A DNA stretch of 64,000 nucleotides from Varibaculum cambriense. GTDB taxonomy: Bacteria; Actinomycetota; Actinomycetes; Actinomycetales; Actinomycetaceae. Below the pieces are notes generated by a model. The model had not been told where the DNA came from. It searched no databases and worked only from the letters and a program-made list of their open reading frames with translations. The DNA is taken from the NCBI RefSeq assembly GCF_002848005.1, contig NZ_PKHX01000008.1, forward strand, positions 52,842-116,841, given 5' to 3'. Position 1 is the first letter of the stretch, and the number at the start of each line of letters is the position of its first letter. Both the position numbers and the translations under genes were made by a program. Below are positions 29,820 to 39,154 of this stretch, one piece after another.

Positions 29820-30910
29820 CCCTTCCGCCGCCCTTCCATCACCTCACTTAACGCACTAAGCGTTGCTTTCTGGTACGAGATAGACACCTGGGTGGAGGTG
29901 TGGCCAAGTAAGGCCATTACTTCACGCTCGGTTGCGCCCTTCTTGACGAACTCAGTCCCGGCGTACCCGCGAAGATCGTGAAAATGCAGCTCAGGGTTGA
30001 CTCCCGCGTCCTTTCTGGCTTTGTTCCACTGAGCACGGAACACGTCTGTACTTATAGGGAAGTCGCCTTCATTGGGGAACATCACCTCGCCTGTCGCAAA
30101 CTTAGATACGTGTTCGTTCCATTTTTTCACTAGCCAATCCGGCACTGGCACGTCACGGTTAGACCCTTCAGTCTTCGTGGATTTATAGTCCAACACGCCT
30201 TTAGATACTTCCCCCCAAGCTCGGCGGATACGGAGCACCCCGTCTTTTAGGTCGGAGACTTTAAGACCAAGTACCTCGCCCCTGCGAAGCCCTAGCACTG
30301 CGCCAAGATAGATAGGTAGCCTAAAACTTTCCTTGCTCACCGCGATGAGTTTTTCTAGTTCGCCGTCCTCTAAGGTGTAATCGGCACGTGTTTTAGTGCC
30401 GCCTTTGGGAATTAGCGAGGCTTTGACTGGGTTTTTAGGAATAATTCCCTTATCTACCGCCAAGTCAAGGACTCCTTTTAGTGTCACAACGTATTGCAAT
30501 ACCGTTTGTTTACTGACTCGCTCCACCTGAGCGTTTATAAATGCTCTTACAGCCTTTTCGTCTATCTGGCGGATAGTCTTGGCTTCAAAATAGCGACTAA
30601 GTGTATTACGTTTCGATTTGGCTTGCTTGTAACTGGAATACGCTAATTCTTTTTTCTTAATCTCTAACCACTCGCCCGCAAGATCGTCAAAAGGTACATC
30701 TCCTGCTTGTGTTGATTCTTTGTAGGCGATTTTGTTTAGCGTTAGGTCGCCGGTAAGTATCGCTGCTTTTTGCAAAGTCAGCCAGTCTTCGGCTGCTTTT
30801 TTACTATCGAAAGTAAGCGGAGCTTTTACTGGGTAAGATTTATAGGTGTAGCGGGCTTGGTAGCGTCCACTAGGAAGTTTTCTGATAGACCCGAATCCAC
30901 TTCTTGCCAC
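29816..30910 (-). CDS. int: Tyrosine recombinase (integrase) of the element
   Basis: 364 residues, the full length for phage/ICE integrases. N-terminal AP2-like arm-binding region (GSIRKLPSGRYQARYTY), SAM-like core-binding domain, and catalytic set: LGLRRGE Arg near 207, HFHDLRG His/Arg near 315, LLGHTS His near 337 and Tyr in SISYQKA near 348. It integrates and excises the element by attP x attB recombination. It lies at the right edge; the next genes are chromosomal, so attR should be within about 30,911-31,186. Confidence 0.93.
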   Translation of the reverse strand: MARSGFGSIRKLPSGRYQARYTYKSYPVKAPLTFDSKKAAEDWLTLQKAAILTGDLTLNKIAYKESTQAGDVPFDDLAGEWLEIKKKELAYSSYKQAKSKRNTLSRYFEAKTIRQIDEKAVRAFINAQVERVSKQTVLQYVVTLKGVLDLAVDKGIIPKNPVKASLIPKGGTKTRADYTLEDGELEKLIAVSKESFRLPIYLGAVLGLRRGEVLGLKVSDLKDGVLRIRRAWGEVSKGVLDYKSTKTEGSNRDVPVPDWLVKKWNEHVSKFATGEVMFPNEGDFPISTDVFRAQWNKARKDAGVNPELHFHDLRGYAGTEFVKKGATEREVMALLGHTSTQVSISYQKATLSALSEVMEGRRKG

Positions 30911-31061
30911 GAAAACAGCCTATCTTTTCGTGCCACAAAATGCCACATCTATCACTCGCTATCACTCGCTAACGCTCGTTACCTCTACGTATGAAGGAGC
31001 GCTCATAACCCCTGTTCGCTCATTAAAAAGGCTGCTAGCTGCAGGTTTAAGGCAGGGGAGC

Positions 31062-31067
31062 TATAAT
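31062..31067 (+). promoter_or_regulatory. Likely -10 box of the permease gene
   Basis: TATAAT with a weak CTGCAG 17 bp upstream. The stretch 30911-31186 holds no gene. It contains short direct repeats (ATCACTCGCT twice, 30950-30970), a candidate attachment-site area, and a hairpin ATGCTC..GAGCAT at 31142-31160 just before the ribosome site. Confidence 0.45.
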
Positions 31068-31186
31068 CCCTGATATAAACGCCTGATTCCAAATGCTGAC
31101 TGCCCTCATTACCTTTCCCCGGCCTCACCTATACTCCCTATATGCTCTGATATCGAGCATAAAAGGTAAAACTTAGGAGAAATCTA

Positions 31187-32674
31187 ATGAGCGAAACTCA
31201 ACCGTCGGCAGCGGGGTTAGCAACCCACCGCGACAAATCCGATGTGGGATACCGCAAAGGGTTAAAGTCTCGCCACATGCGTATGATTGCGCTGGGCGGG
31301 GCCATTGGGTCCGGCCTGTTTTTTGGGGCTTCCGGACGTATTTCCGAGGGCGGGCCCTCGGTAGCCATTGTTTATGCGATCTGTGGCGCCGTAGCCTATA
31401 TGATGCTGCGCGCCCTCGCGGAACTAAGCCTGTATCGTCCCTCCTCAGGAGGGTTTATTTCCCACGCCCGCGAGTTTATGGGCGAACGGGGCGCCTATTT
31501 CACCGGTTGGTTCGCTTTTATTACCTATTCTTCGGCGCTAATGGCCGATATCACCGCCATCGCTAACTATATGCATTACTGGGAAATATTTCGGGTGATC
31601 CCCCAGTGGGGCTGGGCTTTTATCGCCCTAGCATTGATGGTGATCGTGAATCTCGCTTCCGTTAAGTTCTTCGGGGAGTTCGAGTTCTGGTTCGCGATGA
31701 TTAAGGTCGCGGCGATTGTAGTGTTCATGATTTTGGCGATCATTGTTTTGATTCTGGGAATCAACCTGACGGTGGGCGGCCAGGTTTACCATCCGGGAGT
31801 GGGCGCGATTACCAATCATGGCGGCCTGTTCCCCAAGGGCGCTTTCACCATGGTGACTATGTCACTCGGGGTGCTATTCGCTTACGGTGGCACCGAATAC
31901 TTGGGCGCCGCCGCCGGAGAAGCGGAAGATCCGCAAAAAGAAATGCCGAAGGCAGTTAACTCTATGATGTGGCGTATTTTGCTGTTCTACGTGGGCTGCA
32001 TCGTGCTCTTCACTTTGCTGTTACCGCACAACGTTTACGACAAGAACGAATCTCCTTTCGTAACTTTCTTTACTGCGATTGGTATTCCCGCCGCCGGCAC
32101 CATTATGAATATCGTGGTGATGCTCGCGGCAGCCAGTGCGATTAACGCCGAACTTTATACCTGTGGTCGCGGTCTGCGTTCGCTAGCGGTTTCGGGCTCG
32201 GCTCCTCGTTTTCTGGCAGGTATGAACCGCAACGCGGTACCTTACGCGGCCATTGTGGCTGCAGGCACCGTGGGCTTGGTGGGGGTAATCATCAATATGA
32301 TCCACCCCTCCGAGGCGTTCGACGTCATCGCCTATATGGCAGGTATCGGGATTTGCTCTATGTGGGGTTCGGTGATGATTTCGAATATTTTGTTCGTGCG
32401 TCACTGCCGGCGCACCGGGCTGGAGCGTCCGAAGTTCCATGTTCCCTGGGCGCCTTACACCAACTATGTAGTGCTAGCGGTGTTTGCCTCGATGATTGTT
32501 TTAATGTGGTTCGAGGGCGGTCTGGGGCCGGCAGCGATTATCGCTTTCGCTTCCGTGACCGTAGTGTTGGCACTGGCCTGGTTGGTGGTGCGCAACCACG
32601 TTGACCATGACATGTTTACCTCTGAGGCAATTTCCGAAGCAGTCGCAGAAACCGAAGCTCCTGATAACCAGTAA
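31187..32674 (+). CDS. APC-family amino acid permease
   Basis: 495 residues, 12 predicted membrane helices. KGLKSRHMRMIALGGAIGSGLFFGASG is the AAT-subfamily signature (first helix and substrate site), followed by the family motif GGTEYLGAAAGEAEDPQKEMPKA near residue 235. The group includes transporters for asparagine, aromatic and small neutral amino acids; substrate cannot be told. It is the first clear chromosomal gene past the integrated element, with AGGAGA before ATG 31187. Confidence 0.9.
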   Translation: MSETQPSAAGLATHRDKSDVGYRKGLKSRHMRMIALGGAIGSGLFFGASGRISEGGPSVAIVYAICGAVAYMMLRALAELSLYRPSSGGFISHAREFMGERGAYFTGWFAFITYSSALMADITAIANYMHYWEIFRVIPQWGWAFIALALMVIVNLASVKFFGEFEFWFAMIKVAAIVVFMILAIIVLILGINLTVGGQVYHPGVGAITNHGGLFPKGAFTMVTMSLGVLFAYGGTEYLGAAAGEAEDPQKEMPKAVNSMMWRILLFYVGCIVLFTLLLPHNVYDKNESPFVTFFTAIGIPAAGTIMNIVVMLAAASAINAELYTCGRGLRSLAVSGSAPRFLAGMNRNAVPYAAIVAAGTVGLVGVIINMIHPSEAFDVIAYMAGIGICSMWGSVMISNILFVRHCRRTGLERPKFHVPWAPYTNYVVLAVFASMIVLMWFEGGLGPAAIIAFASVTVVLALAWLVVRNHVDHDMFTSEAISEAVAETEAPDNQ

Positions 32675-32714
32675 TTAGCCGTTCAGGGCGCAGGAAAGCG
32701 CTCTGAACGCCGGT

Positions 32715-32761
32715 GTCAATAGCGCGAGGGAGGGATTTTTAGCCTCCCTCGCGCTATTGAC
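32715..32761. terminator. Strong hairpin after the permease gene
   Basis: GTCAATAGCGCGAGGGAGG/CCTCCCTCGCGCTATTGAC, 19 perfect pairs with a T-rich loop. Confidence 0.7.
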
Positions 32762-32835
32762 GCGTTATTAACATAGAGAGATTTCAGAACCGGGCGTGGG
32801 GGAAAGTTTTATCCGAGTCGGCTAGGCGGGCGCAA

Positions 32836-32870
32836 AATTTGGAAAACGCCGCCACGTTTTCCAAATTTTT
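32836..32870. terminator. Bidirectional terminator hairpin between convergent genes
   Basis: AAATTTGGAAAAC/GTTTTCCAAATTT with GCCGCC loop and T-run. Confidence 0.6.
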
Positions 32871-32933
32871 GGGCAGGAGGAAAAACTTTCTTCCGCGCCC
32901 TCTCCAAACCTTCCTGCCTGTGGTTTAGTGCGC

Positions 32934-34133
32934 TTAGCGGGCGCGGACTTTCCAGCCTTTGACTCCGCTCTTATGCAGGGATTTGTCTACGAAGTGCCCG
33001 GGGTCAAGCGGCTCCCCCGCCTCCATTTCCGCCATTAGGAAGGCAACTACTGCTTCATAGGAGTTGGTATGTTCAAAAATGGTGCGTTGCCGTTGATAGC
33101 CGACACCGAGTTTCACCATCTCTAGGATTGACCAAAGTTCTTCCGCGCAATCTAAATCTTCGGCGGCAGGGGTCAGTTCCTCTAGCCAAGACGGTAGAGA
33201 GTCGGTAAGTAGGCTTTCTTCTCCCTGCGCGTCCTCGATCAAGATGGCCTCCATCCCGTAGCGGGCAGCGCGCCACCGGTTTTCGCGCACGAACCAATCG
33301 GGCATCACTGGTAAATCTTTACCAGCGTCTAGCTGCCGCGAAGCAGTCTCTACCAAGGATTGCGTAAGTGCCGCACAGGCTGCGACCTCTTTCAAAGTGG
33401 AGGAAGCGTCGGCTACCCGCGCTTCGATGGTCCCAAACTTGGGCGAAGGGCGGATATCCCAGCGCACCTCATCGAAGGAATCAATCACCCCGGTTTTTAA
33501 CATCCCGGAGGTGAACTCTTCCAGCTGTTCCCAGGTTTCAAATTGGTACGGTTTTCCCGCGGTGGGCAGCTGTTGGAACACCATTGCCCGGTTGTCGCAG
33601 TACCCGGTGTCGACTCCCGCCCAGTAGGGCGAGGAAGCGAATAGCGCCTGAAGATGTCCAAGTTTACTGGTCAAATAGTTTTGTATCGGCAGCACCTTAT
33701 CGCGATCCTCTACCCCCACATGTACATGGGTGCCAAAAAGCAGCATCTGGCGCCCCCAATATTGGGTGCGATTGACCAGCTCTTCATAGCGTTTGTTATC
33801 GGTGACCTGCTGATAGCTGGGATTAGCGAAGGGGTGGGATCCGGCAGAAGCTAGCTCCACTCGCAACGCCGAAGTAACCGGACGCACCAGATTGATACCC
33901 TCGGTTAAATCCATGACGCAGTCACGGACGCTGCGGCGAGGACGGGAAATAACTTCCACCGTATTGAGCAGCATTTCTCGATGCACCAGGGAGTTTTGGG
34001 GGTGAAGTCGCTCCACTTCCTCCATCACCGCGCTCGCGCATTGCCGCAGGTCGAACGAATCTTTGTCGATTAGTTGTAGTTCCCATTCGATACCGATGGT
34101 GGAACGCTCAGATTTTGAAAATTCGATACCCAT
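32934..34133 (-). CDS. Glutamate-cysteine ligase-like carboxylate-amine ligase (GCS2 family)
   Basis: 399 residues. STIGIEWELQLID near the start, the metal/ATP motif MLLFGTHVHVGV near 130 and RWDIRPSPKFGTIEARVAD near 225 identify the GCS2/YbdK family, which forms a gamma-glutamyl amide bond using ATP. Actinobacteria generally use mycothiol, so the true amine substrate is uncertain. Ten bp downstream of a class I glutamine amidotransferase gene, in one operon. Confidence 0.8.
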   Translation of the reverse strand: MGIEFSKSERSTIGIEWELQLIDKDSFDLRQCASAVMEEVERLHPQNSLVHREMLLNTVEVISRPRRSVRDCVMDLTEGINLVRPVTSALRVELASAGSHPFANPSYQQVTDNKRYEELVNRTQYWGRQMLLFGTHVHVGVEDRDKVLPIQNYLTSKLGHLQALFASSPYWAGVDTGYCDNRAMVFQQLPTAGKPYQFETWEQLEEFTSGMLKTGVIDSFDEVRWDIRPSPKFGTIEARVADASSTLKEVAACAALTQSLVETASRQLDAGKDLPVMPDWFVRENRWRAARYGMEAILIEDAQGEESLLTDSLPSWLEELTPAAEDLDCAEELWSILEMVKLGVGYQRQRTIFEHTNSYEAVVAFLMAEMEAGEPLDPGHFVDKSLHKSGVKGWKVRAR

Positions 34134-34143
34134 CAGGTGTCTC

Positions 34144-34899
34144 CTAACGGCGGTAATGTTCAGTAAAAGCGGACAGCAACCGATGTGAGCTGGTCACATC
34201 TTGGGTCATGCAGCGGGCAATCACCGCTTCGCGTTCTGCGGCCGCATAATATGCGTCCCCGTACTGGTCGATGCGGATTTGCATTCCCGCAGTAGTGATT
34301 TCCGGATGAAACTGGGTGCCATACAGATTATTTTTAAAACGAAGTAGCTGGTAGTGGCAATGGTTCCCGCTGCCAAGCAAAGTTGCACCCTCCGGCAGAT
34401 TCGCGAGCGAATCCCCATGCCCGGTATAGCCGCGGATTACCGGATCTAGCTGCCCGGTTACCGGGTCACAGCGCCCGTCATCGGTCAAAGTAACCTCTAC
34501 TGCCTGTAGGTCTTCCCCGGTGCGGTCGGTCAAAGTGGCGCCAGCCGCTTGCCCCAACATTTGCATTCCGTAGCACAGCCCTAAGGTGGGAAAATCGCCA
34601 TCCAACAGGTAATGCATCAATGGTATTAGCTGGTTATATAGCTGCCCTTGCATGGGAGCTTCGGAGCCAGTTGGCTGCTGCGCCCGAAAGGGAGATCCGG
34701 AAATAATGACTGCGCTATACCCGCCCACAACATCTAGGTCGCGCACCAGGTCGAGGCCGGTTTCTTCTGGCAGCAGGTAGGAATGTAGTTCCTGGCCAAT
34801 CTTTAGTCCGGTGACCTCGGCTATGGTTTGCAGCTCGTCACGCGCTATTTTTCCGGCGGGACGGCATTGGATAAATAAAAACGGCAGCCTTTCTCGCAT
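34144..34899 (-). CDS. Class I glutamine amidotransferase
   Basis: 251 residues. Nucleophile elbow GLCYGMQ near residue 136 and the catalytic pair in YGTQFHPEIT near 210 define the triad; ISGSPFRAQ resembles the GMP-synthase-type N-terminal loop. Stand-alone domain proteins of this type hydrolyse glutamine or gamma-glutamyl compounds. Coupling to the ligase gene suggests a shared gamma-glutamyl pathway. Confidence 0.8.
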   Translation of the reverse strand: MRERLPFLFIQCRPAGKIARDELQTIAEVTGLKIGQELHSYLLPEETGLDLVRDLDVVGGYSAVIISGSPFRAQQPTGSEAPMQGQLYNQLIPLMHYLLDGDFPTLGLCYGMQMLGQAAGATLTDRTGEDLQAVEVTLTDDGRCDPVTGQLDPVIRGYTGHGDSLANLPEGATLLGSGNHCHYQLLRFKNNLYGTQFHPEITTAGMQIRIDQYGDAYYAAAEREAVIARCMTQDVTSSHRLLSAFTEHYRR

Positions 34900-34931
34900 G
34901 GGTTATAGCTTACGGGTTAGCGCGCCATCCG

Positions 34932-36026
34932 TCATGCCAAGATCTTCAGGTTGTTAGCACTTTCATAGCCTTTTGCCCAGGTGGGGGTGGGAGCAGTGAC
35001 GGTTATGAGGTTTGCGGGGTTATCCGGATCAGGAAATTGCAGCTCTTGGGCGTGCAGGCACAGCTGCGGCTCAACATTTTCTACCGCATCTGCGGGCAAA
35101 ACTTCCGGATAGAGGGGATCTCCCAACAGGGGATACCCAAAATGCGCCAAGGTGGCGCGCAGCTGATGAGTAAACCCGGTTTCTGGCTCTAACTGCCACA
35201 ACAGTTCTTCTTCTGGCACGGATTTCTGGCTGCCCGGGTTTGCATTCCCCTCTCCTTCCGGCTTTTCTGTCTTTTTGGGGAGGGGGAATTTTCCGAGGAC
35301 GAGGCCGCGGGCTCGGCTTTGGCAGCGGGTCACCTTCCGCCCAACCGGGGGCTGTCCAATCGACACTGTCAACGAGCCAGTTTCTTTATACATAGGTAGC
35401 TGGAAATCAAAACTCTCCCCCACCCTGGGAATAGCGCCTGCTCTCCGGCAGTCACCGTCGCGGCTGCGTGCCAGGTAGATTTTCTTTACTTGACGGCGGT
35501 CAAATAGTTGCTGGTAACGCGCCCGATACTTCGAATCTAGGGTCAGTAATAAACAGCCGGTAGTGAGGCGATCTAGGCGATGCGCGGCGGTTATTTCGTC
35601 GTTTCCAAATTGGCGGCGGGCCGCCACCACCACCGAGCGGGTAATCCAGGAGCCGCGGGGAATAGTCGCCAGGCAAGCGGGTTTATTTACTACGATTGCG
35701 CCCTCGCCCTCCCAAAGCACCTGCAGCTTCGGTAAGGGAGCGTCTTCATCGGGGGCTGCTCGATGCAGGTAGTAGCGTTGCCCCTCAAAAAGCTCGCTGT
35801 CCGGGGATAAAGCGATCCCTAAGGGAGACACCACATCCCCCGCCGCGAACGCTTTCGCGACAAAATTCGAAATCTCGGCAGCAGGCAGCGATAGTTTGCG
35901 TTCCAGCTGGGCTTGTAACTGCTGACCCAACGAGCCCTTACCATTAGCGGTAAACCCCACCGGGTCGATTCCGCCTCGCGCAGGCGGGCGCGTCCCCGCC
36001 CTGCGCTTGCTACGTCTTCCCACCAC
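34932..36026 (-). CDS. RluA-type pseudouridine synthase
   Basis: 364 residues. AAHRLDRLTTGCLLLT carries the catalytic Asp of the RluA family; GFTHQLRATLAHFGYPLLGDPLY is the second signature. An N-terminal S4-like region precedes. It converts uridine to pseudouridine in ribosomal or transfer RNA. A proline/charged insert near 245-270 is unusual. The start at 36026 (GTG) gives a basic N-terminus; a later start is possible. Confidence 0.85.
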   Translation of the reverse strand: MVGRRSKRRAGTRPPARGGIDPVGFTANGKGSLGQQLQAQLERKLSLPAAEISNFVAKAFAAGDVVSPLGIALSPDSELFEGQRYYLHRAAPDEDAPLPKLQVLWEGEGAIVVNKPACLATIPRGSWITRSVVVAARRQFGNDEITAAHRLDRLTTGCLLLTLDSKYRARYQQLFDRRQVKKIYLARSRDGDCRRAGAIPRVGESFDFQLPMYKETGSLTVSIGQPPVGRKVTRCQSRARGLVLGKFPLPKKTEKPEGEGNANPGSQKSVPEEELLWQLEPETGFTHQLRATLAHFGYPLLGDPLYPEVLPADAVENVEPQLCLHAQELQFPDPDNPANLITVTAPTPTWAKGYESANNLKILA

Positions 36027-36116
36027 ACCCCGCCTATATCCGAGATTTTTCCGTCAGCCCCCTACTGTATATCGCACCTGTACGCATATTCCTTTCATAT
36101 TGGTAGGCACGCCCAG

Positions 36117-37061
36117 TCAGCGCAATCGGGCACCTTTGACTCCGACAACCCGCGCTCCACAGTCTAACGCCTGGGAAATACACCGTTCGAAAGAATAATT
36201 TTTCGCTAAACCAGCTACTAATCCTGCGATAAAAGCATCGCCTGCTCCCGTAGGATCCACAACCGTAGCTGGAGTTACTTTCCACCGGTGCCACTCACCT
36301 CGGTAAGTCCATACCCCCTTTTCTGCCCCGGTAATAATTAACGTAATATCTGAATCAGCAAAAAAAGATGAAACATCTAGTGGTTGGTTTGGTAATCTCG
36401 AAGGTAGCTGTTCCCAGTTCATACCGAATAAACGCTCAACCCCGAACTCGTTCATGATTATCACGTTGGCGGCTTGTTCTAGAGGATTACCCGGATTGAA
36501 CTCTGCACCGGTATCTATATCAAGTACCAGTTGCCCTCCAGAAGACTTCAGTTTTCGAATTACTCTGAGAAAATCATCCTTATTACTTATCCTTCGTAGC
36601 TTCTCAGGTGTTGAACACACAACTTTCGACCTCGAAATATTTTCAAGGCTTTCCGGATTCAGTAACAACTTTTCCATTGAACGATCTGGATACGCTGCGA
36701 CGTTACTACCTTCAGTTAAAAATACGTAGCATAGCGGCTCAGGAGCATCAGGAACCATGTCAATAAGATTTGCGCTAACGCCGTGTGCGCTTAAATCAGC
36801 TACAAGTTGCTCGCTGATTTCTCCAGCTTTTAACCTGCCAACCATGCAAGTCTTCAGTCCCAGCCAGGAAGTGTCGACCGCCATGTTAGCTACGGTTCCC
36901 CCGGGAAGGTTTTCTTGATTCAACAAGCACGCTTTGTCCCCAAGTTTTGGCCAATGGTCAAGGGCGACATATACGTCAAGAACAGGCTCCCCAATGAAAC
37001 AGATATCAACTTGGTTCTCTAAATCAGGTTCAGGCGCCCCCTTTAACTCGCTAAAAGACAT
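36117..37061 (-). CDS. PfkB-family sugar/nucleoside kinase
   Basis: 314 residues. GGTVANMAVDTSWLG near 55 and VVDPTGAGDAFIAGL near 275 are the two PfkB signatures; the latter holds the catalytic Asp. It phosphorylates a sugar, nucleoside or related alcohol. Last gene of an operon with an ECF transporter, BtpA-like and cupin-like proteins; the start overlaps the previous gene by 11 bp. Confidence 0.85.
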   Translation of the reverse strand: MSFSELKGAPEPDLENQVDICFIGEPVLDVYVALDHWPKLGDKACLLNQENLPGGTVANMAVDTSWLGLKTCMVGRLKAGEISEQLVADLSAHGVSANLIDMVPDAPEPLCYVFLTEGSNVAAYPDRSMEKLLLNPESLENISRSKVVCSTPEKLRRISNKDDFLRVIRKLKSSGGQLVLDIDTGAEFNPGNPLEQAANVIIMNEFGVERLFGMNWEQLPSRLPNQPLDVSSFFADSDITLIITGAEKGVWTYRGEWHRWKVTPATVVDPTGAGDAFIAGLVAGLAKNYSFERCISQALDCGARVVGVKGARLR

Positions 37062-37554
37062 TATGGTTACTTTCCGTCTCTGCGCGAGTCTCTAAGCCGC
37101 CTCCTTCTAACGGTACCCACTCCGATGGGAAGCGCGGATCCGAGGTAGCAATCCAGTAGTACTGGGTTGCTTTTCTTAACCCAAAACATGGAGAATGCCA
37201 AGTGCCCTTATCCATAACTAGAGAAGTACCACAAGGAATTTCTAGTAACACGCATTCAGCAGCCACCGGGATTTCAAATTCCTTTGCGCATACACCCAGC
37301 ACTATTGAGTGGTCCGTCGGGCACAGAGTTTCCTGAGTGTGATCGTGCCGCTCCATTTTTTCAATCTGTTTTGGCAGGACATCAACCCGCGTCATGGCTA
37401 AATTTACTGCCGTATCGGAAATTTTCTTTTCACTCTTATAATCATTCCATCCACTGCCGTTGGTTACCACCACAGACTTGCTTCCCTGTTTAAAGCTTAG
37501 TGCTGTTCCCCATGCGGAAATATCATCGCGTCCCACGACCAGTCTCTTAGTCAT
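37051..37554 (-). CDS. Ureidoglycolate lyase-like cupin protein
   Basis: 167 residues. MERHDHTQETLCPTDHSIVLGV followed by CVLLEIPCGTSLVMDKGTWHSPCFGL resembles the AllA/ureidoglycolate lyase cupin fold (HxHxxE-like metal site, then the xxGxWHxP turn). Its job in this operon is unknown; an epimerase or lyase for the imported compound is plausible. Confidence 0.6.
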   Translation of the reverse strand: MTKRLVVGRDDISAWGTALSFKQGSKSVVVTNGSGWNDYKSEKKISDTAVNLAMTRVDVLPKQIEKMERHDHTQETLCPTDHSIVLGVCAKEFEIPVAAECVLLEIPCGTSLVMDKGTWHSPCFGLRKATQYYWIATSDPRFPSEWVPLEGGGLETRAETESNHNVF

Positions 37555-38314
37555 TTGTATTCTCCTTTCCCGTCAGCGACCTCACTACTGACACCAATCG
37601 TCTTACCCTGTCTATTTCTAAATCCCCTGTCGCTTTGCCGCCCTGCTTCAGAGAAGATCCGATAATCGCACCATCAGCTATCGACAGCTGCTGAGCGCAA
37701 TTATTCTCATTGACTCCAGCGCCTACTATCAGAGGAAAGTCTCCTATAATTTCTCGAAACTGTTTTATCTTTTTTAGTTCGGTCTCTACGCCAGTATCTA
37801 CCCCTGTAACGATGATTCCATCACCGCGTTTTTTAGCCAGTTGTAAATCGACTTCGAGTGAATTTCCGCTCAACACTGGCTGGTTCTTTAGACGCACCCC
37901 ACCTAGAATAACCGTAGATGTTTTCTCTTGGCACCAGCGAATGCGCTTCTCAAAAGCGGGCTCATCTTCTGGAGAAAGTTGTCCCGAAAGCGAGTCCAAC
38001 TGAATAAATGGCAGCTGATGTTCAACAGCTAAATCGAAACTTTTATCGTTATCCCAAATAATATCCACGCCAACAAACAACTGTGGAAATTTATCCTTTA
38101 ATCGCGGAAGACAATAACGTACGTCTTCAATAGAGCCGAAATAGTTTTCCACTACCACTCCATCGAAGCCGCCTGTCGAATATATTTCACACTCTCTTAT
38201 TGCTCTAGAATATATATCCTCAATTCCGTCACCTTTAAGGTGGATCATACCCAGCAGCAGTTTCTCGCCGTTTCCCGGCCACCCTTTAAGTAGATTTAGA
38301 CTATCTTTTATCAT
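37547..38314 (-). CDS. BtpA/SgcQ-family TIM-barrel protein
   Basis: 255 residues. LLGMIHLKGDG at the start, GGFDGVVVENYF near 48, DGIIVTGVDTG near 165 and VGAGVNENN near 195 match the BtpA/SgcQ family. Members occur in sugar or nucleoside operons and in cyanobacterial photosystem I assembly; the reaction is not known. Here it sits between ECF transporter and kinase genes. Confidence 0.75.
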   Translation of the reverse strand: MIKDSLNLLKGWPGNGEKLLLGMIHLKGDGIEDIYSRAIRECEIYSTGGFDGVVVENYFGSIEDVRYCLPRLKDKFPQLFVGVDIIWDNDKSFDLAVEHQLPFIQLDSLSGQLSPEDEPAFEKRIRWCQEKTSTVILGGVRLKNQPVLSGNSLEVDLQLAKKRGDGIIVTGVDTGVETELKKIKQFREIIGDFPLIVGAGVNENNCAQQLSIADGAIIGSSLKQGGKATGDLEIDRVRRLVSVVRSLTGKENTND

Positions 38315-38350
38315 TTTATAAACGCCTTCTCCAATAAAAATAACGATTTA

Positions 38351-39154
38351 TTACTTTAAAAAATCTTTATACCAATGGTGAATATGGCTCATTTTCAATA
38401 GATCTTTGGGGGCACCTGTATATCGAGCCAGCTCTACCGCTGGAGGAACATTTAGGTTAGCGTCCGCCAATACTTGATCATCTGAAAATGCCTCTGCAAC
38501 CGAGCTATCACAGATAACTCTTCCTTTACTCATCACCACTATTCGGGGGAAATTCTCAATTACAAAACGCATGTCATGAGAAACTGCAATAACGCTTTTC
38601 CCTGACTGTGAAGCCCATTGCATAATTTGGGTTAAATCCTGTCGACCGACCTCATCCAATCCTGCAGTAGGCTCATCTAGAATTACATACTTGGGGTTCA
38701 TCGCTAAAACAGCAGCGATTGCCACAAACTTACGTTGCGCAAGCGGCAAGTCCAACGGATTTGTCTCACTTTGATTCGACAAGTCACAGACTGATAGAGC
38801 TTCTTCTATTCTTCTGTTTCTCTCCGTTGCATCAATTCCTATACGTTTCAGCGCATATTCACATTCCTCTTTAACAGTTTTCGAAAATATTTGATCATCA
38901 GGATTCTGAAATACATATCCCACTTGCCGCGCTATTTCATCGGTTCGATACTCCGCAGTATCTTTACCTTCTAAGAGAATAGATCCTGCAGTAGGCCTTA
39001 ACAGCCCATTCAGAAGTTTTGATAAAGTGCTTTTTCCTGCTCCATTTTGCCCTATCAACGCTAAACGCTCTTGCGGCTCTACCGTTAACGACACCCCACT
39101 AAGAGCAGTCACTCCACCTGGATACTCAAATTCGACTTCATCGCAAGTTATCAT
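38351..39154 (-). CDS. ECF transporter ATPase (EcfA-type, second copy)
   Basis: 267 residues. Walker A GQNGAGKST near 36, Q-loop VFQNPDDQIFS near 80, Walker B YVILDEPTAGLDEVG near 160 and His switch SHD. The ABC signature reads LPLAQRK instead of LSGGQ, which suggests one asymmetric ATP site. It pairs with the neighbouring EcfA and overlaps it by 17 bp. Confidence 0.87.
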   Translation of the reverse strand: MITCDEVEFEYPGGVTALSGVSLTVEPQERLALIGQNGAGKSTLSKLLNGLLRPTAGSILLEGKDTAEYRTDEIARQVGYVFQNPDDQIFSKTVKEECEYALKRIGIDATERNRRIEEALSVCDLSNQSETNPLDLPLAQRKFVAIAAVLAMNPKYVILDEPTAGLDEVGRQDLTQIMQWASQSGKSVIAVSHDMRFVIENFPRIVVMSKGRVICDSSVAEAFSDDQVLADANLNVPPAVELARYTGAPKDLLKMSHIHHWYKDFLK

